A stretch of DNA of 18,779 nucleotides from NCBI GenBank assembly GCA_017883125.1, contig JADGOD010000090.1, forward strand, positions 1 through 18,779, in the 5' to 3' direction. Below, piece by piece: positions 16,506-18,779 of this stretch. This DNA is from Acidimicrobiales bacterium. Its GTDB lineage: Bacteria > Actinomycetota > Acidimicrobiia > Acidimicrobiales > RAAP-2. The translations under genes were made by a program, and so were the position numbers. The notes under the pieces were generated by a model. The model did not search any database. It saw only the letters and a list, made by a program, of their open reading frames with translations, and was not told the origin of the DNA. Every line of letters starts with the position of its first letter. The first letter of the stretch is position 1.

Positions 16506-17674
16506 CACCGCTCCCGCGAGCGCCGGTAGGCCTCCATGAGACCGCTTGCCGTCTTCTCCCACGTGAAGTCCTTCGTCCTCGCTCTCCCAGCGGTGATCAG
16601 GACCGATCGCTGTGCCTCGTCGTCAACAGCTACCTGCAGCGCCGCCGCGAGGTCATCGACCTCTCCGGGATCCACCACCAGAGCCGCACCTCCCACGATC
16701 TCGGTCACCGCTCCCGCCCGAGTCGTCACCACCGGGACGCCGGCCGCCATCGCCTGGAGGGGGGGGAAGCCGAATCCCTCGTAGATCGATGGGTACGCCA
16801 GGGCCCGGGCACCGCTGAGCAGCCCGGAGAGGACCTCGTCGCTGACGAACCCTGCCTGTCGGATCCGGTCCCTCGCGTGCGACGCCCGGATCGCCTCCTC
16901 GAGTGCAGGGGTTCCCCACCCTGGAGGGCCGACCAGCACCAGCTCGAGATCGGCGTGCCGGGCAGCCAGGGCATCAAATGCCCGCACCAGCGAGGGAAGG
17001 TCCTTTCGGGGCTCTGCGGTCCCGATGCTGAGGATGTAGGGGCGACCCGCCGGAACCACCTGTGCGGCACCGTGATGGTCCGGCGCGGCGAGCGGCGGGA
17101 CACCGAGATGGACGGTCGCCATCTGCTCCCTTCGGGCACCGAAGTGCTCCCTGACCTCCTCGGCGATGAAGTGCGACGGCGTGTGCACGATCGCTCCGCC
17201 TCGCAGGGCCCGTGCGATGAGTCGATCGAAGCGCAGCGTGGCTGGCTCGCAGAGCTCGGGGTGTCGGGCAAAGGTCAGGTCGTACACCGAGACCACGCGA
17301 CCGGCGCGACGGCTCGGTGGCACCACGTAGTTGGTCCCGTGCACCACGTCGATCGGACCCACGAACCGTTCGATCTTCGGTCGGTTCATCCGAGACCAGG
17401 CCGCCATCAGCGGCCGAGCGACCATCGGTCGCTGTTCGGTCCCGACACCATCGGGAACGCTCAGCGCCAGATCTCGCCGGTTCTTCCAGGTGACGGCGAA
17501 GGCCGAGACCGTGACGTCATCCCGGGCGGCCAGCGCGATGAGCATGAGCGAGGTGGCCACCCCGATTCCCGTGCGCTTCCCGAGCAACGGGGTCCCGTCG
17601 AGGGCGACACGGAGTCGGGTCCGCTCCTCTGGCTCGTCAGGCATCTCACGAGCATTCCACACCCGCTCATTCAT
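16505..17674 (-). CDS. GT4 family glycosyltransferase (first of three) with EX7Q in place of EX7E
   Basis: A 389-residue GT-B enzyme. The N-terminal domain carries LLGKRTGIGVAT (30-41) as the glycine loop. The donor domain has GTAEPRKDL (218-226) and YEGFGFPPLQAM, in which the second Glu of the family's EX7E motif is replaced by Gln307 (Glu299 is kept). The codon is CAG, so this is a clean substitution. Residues 303-306 are encoded by an eight-cytosine run (coding strand), a slippage-prone tract. ATG 17674 is preferred because GGGAG lies 8 bases before it; GTG 17683 and ATG 17644 are alternatives. The gene follows the serine hydrolase by 30 bases and is coupled to the next glycosyltransferase by TGATG. 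Confidence 0.86.
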   Translation of the reverse strand: MNERVWNAREMPDEPEERTRLRVALDGTPLLGKRTGIGVATSLMLIALAARDDVTVSAFAVTWKNRRDLALSVPDGVGTEQRPMVARPLMAAWSRMNRPKIERFVGPIDVVHGTNYVVPPSRRAGRVVSVYDLTFARHPELCEPATLRFDRLIARALRGGAIVHTPSHFIAEEVREHFGARREQMATVHLGVPPLAAPDHHGAAQVVPAGRPYILSIGTAEPRKDLPSLVRAFDALAARHADLELVLVGPPGWGTPALEEAIRASHARDRIRQAGFVSDEVLSGLLSGARALAYPSIYEGFGFPPLQAMAAGVPVVTTRAGAVTEIVGGAALVVDPGEVDDLAAALQVAVDDEAQRSVLITAGRARTKDFTWEKTASGLMEAYRRSRER

Positions 17675-17704
17675 CCTCCGCACTCCCGAAGGTCCACGAC
17701 CCTC

Positions 17705-18538
17705 TTACGCTGGCTGATCGAGGGCTTCTTCGAAGACGGCGTCGAGGAAGCCGGGCCACGCGTTGGCTGCCCACGGGCCGAACGGCTCGTCGCCGAGCGT
17801 GACGACCCCGAGGGCTCGATCCGGATCGACGACGAGGAAGCTGCCCGACTGGCCGAAGTGACCAACGGTCGAAGGACCCCATCGCCGGCCGGTCCAGTGC
17901 GGGTCCTTCGCTCCCTTGATCTCGAGGCCGAGCCCCCACGGGCACGGATGGAACCGCCCGAACCCGGGAAGGACGCCACCGAGCTCCGGGAAGTGGATCG
18001 AGCGCATCGCCGAGACCATCTCGGCGTTCAACAGCGTGGGATCCATGACCTCGACGAGGAGGCGGTCGAGGTCATCGACCGTCCCGATCAGCCCCGAGGC
18101 GGGGCTCCCCTCCAGCATCGTGTCCGAGAGCCCCAGCGGTGCCAGCACCGCCTCGGTCAGGTACTCAGCGAACTCCTGACCGGACCAGCGCTCCACGAAG
18201 GCGGCCAGCAGCTCGTATCCGGCATTCGAGTAGATCCGACGGGTGCCCGGCGGGCAGAGCGAGACGGCGCTCGAGGGGCCGATGCCGCCGGCGTGGCACA
18301 GCAGCTGCTCCACGGTGGCCCCGGCTGGTCCCGCCTCGTCATCGAGTGCGATGAGGCCGTCCTGGACCGCCCTCAAGACCCCATAGGCGACCGCCACCTT
18401 GGTCACCGAGGCCCACGGGAGCGGAGTCGAGCAATGCCCCGTCGCGGCCCGGGCAAGGCCACCGTCACTTCTCCTCACCCGAACGATGACACCCCGGACG
18501 GCACCAGGCCACGATTCGATGAGGTCGAAGGAGTGCAT
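17705..18538 (-). CDS. Cytoplasmic serine hydrolase of the beta-lactamase/PBP4* family
   Basis: A 277-residue protein with the three class C beta-lactamase/DD-peptidase motifs: SVTK (Ser44-Lys47), YSN (Tyr103-Asn105) and HFG (His227-Gly229, in place of KTG). It is shorter than classical AmpC enzymes and has no signal peptide or membrane helix, so it most likely works in the cytosol. Members of this family include esterases, amidases and peptidases as well as beta-lactamases, so resistance should not be assumed. ATG 18538 follows AAAGGA closely. It is the first gene of the minus-strand set that runs through the three glycosyltransferases to rmd, 30 bases ahead of the first of them, and is divergent from cofD. 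A role in trimming an acyl or peptide group on the glycan pathway is speculation. Confidence 0.85.
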   Translation of the reverse strand: MHSFDLIESWPGAVRGVIVRVRRSDGGLARAATGHCSTPLPWASVTKVAVAYGVLRAVQDGLIALDDEAGPAGATVEQLLCHAGGIGPSSAVSLCPPGTRRIYSNAGYELLAAFVERWSGQEFAEYLTEAVLAPLGLSDTMLEGSPASGLIGTVDDLDRLLVEVMDPTLLNAEMVSAMRSIHFPELGGVLPGFGRFHPCPWGLGLEIKGAKDPHWTGRRWGPSTVGHFGQSGSFLVVDPDRALGVVTLGDEPFGPWAANAWPGFLDAVFEEALDQPA

Positions 18539-18568
18539 CGTCCTTTAGCGTATCGACCATGCCCCACC

Positions 18569-18574
18569 TACAGT
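18569..18574 (+). promoter_or_regulatory. -10 box of a probable leaderless cofD promoter
   Basis: TACAGT ends 7 bases before the ATG of cofD at 18582. That spacing would put the transcription start at the A of the ATG, and no ribosome binding site lies between them. Leaderless messages of this layout are common in actinobacteria. The -35 region (TAGCGT at 18546, 17 bases upstream) is poor. The opposing promoter of the serine hydrolase gene must overlap this 43-base gap. Confidence 0.5.
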
Positions 18575-18581
18575 CGACGTC

Positions 18582-18779
18582 ATGATCACGGTCCTGTGCG
18601 GAGGCGTCGGCGCTGCCCGAATGCTCGATGCGCTCCGCTCCGTGGTGGACGCAGGCTCGCTCACCGGGATCGTCAACACCGGTGACGATCTCACCCTCCA
18701 CGGACTTCGCATCTGTCCTGACCTCGACACGATCACCTACACCTTGGCTGGCCTCAACAACCGAGAGACCGGATGGGGG
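18582..18779 (+). CDS. cofD: 2-phospho-L-lactate transferase CofD, N-terminal part
   Basis: The frame is open from ATG 18582 to the right edge (66 codons), so only the N-terminus is seen. It opens with MITVLCGGVGAARMLDAL, the glycine-rich nucleotide-binding loop of CofD, followed by VNTGDD (31-36) and HGLRICPDLDTITYTLAG (40-57), all hallmark segments. CofD transfers a phospholactyl-type group from its guanylylated donor to the deazaflavin Fo, making F420-0 in the cytosol. In actinobacteria the donor is usually the phosphoenolpyruvate-derived form. An F420 pathway supports the actinobacterial assignment. The gene appears leaderless; fbiB/cofE-like partners would be expected just beyond the edge. 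Confidence 0.93.
   Translation, partial: MITVLCGGVGAARMLDALRSVVDAGSLTGIVNTGDDLTLHGLRICPDLDTITYTLAGLNNRETGWG

Noticed and set aside
16877..18685. Plus-strand open frame of 602 codons across the first GT4 and the serine hydrolase
   Set aside because: Both minus-strand genes have complete catalytic motifs; the plus frame has no motif, is Arg/His/Pro-rich and runs over two genes and into cofD.

Overview
The window is high-GC DNA with tightly packed genes, GTG starts, many stop/start overlaps and almost no uridine-tailed terminators. A 2-phospho-L-lactate transferase gene (cofD, coenzyme F420 synthesis) and a DUF5719 protein next to a giant GT2/membrane glycosyltransferase point to an actinobacterium. 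The overall make-up fits the Acidimicrobiia best, but that rank is an inference. No rRNA, tRNA, CRISPR array, insertion sequence or phage gene was seen.

Layout, left to right. (a) 1-1800, minus strand: phosphomannomutase/phosphoglucomutase (manB) followed by a small Trm112-like protein, with a hairpin beyond it. (b) 1895-2611, plus strand: an LppX/LprAFG-like lipoprotein gene with an in-frame amber codon inside its signal peptide. (c) 2696-5886, minus strand: a CPBP intramembrane protease overlapping a 793-residue membrane protein of the PTPS-related/GT-C type. (d) 5958-7973, plus strand: FtsH, divergent from the CPBP gene. (e) 7978-12728, minus strand: a 1102-residue GT2 plus membrane-domain glycosyltransferase, translationally coupled to a secreted DUF5719 protein. 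(f) 12851-13309, plus strand: a 152-residue Ala/Lys-rich helical protein with a good promoter, closed by a strong two-way hairpin terminator. (g) 13370-18538, minus strand: serine hydrolase, three GT4 glycosyltransferases and a GDP-4-keto-6-deoxy-mannose reductase (Rmd-like), all in one direction with TGATG couplings. (h) 18582 to the right edge, plus strand: the start of cofD, probably leaderless.

The theme is building the cell envelope. ManB makes mannose-1-phosphate, the precursor of GDP-mannose. An Rmd-like reductase would make GDP-D-rhamnose from the GDP-mannose dehydratase product, although no dehydratase (gmd) gene is in view. Three GT4 enzymes could then build a short glycan or a D-rhamnan repeat. 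The GT2/DUF5719 pair and the GT-C protein look like separate machines for surface glycans, with FtsH and the CPBP protease covering membrane-protein turnover.

The points most worth a second look are the interrupted lipoprotein signal peptide, the rmd plus three-GT4 cassette headed by a cytoplasmic serine hydrolase, the uncharacterised GT2/DUF5719 module, and the small helical protein with its own promoter and terminator.
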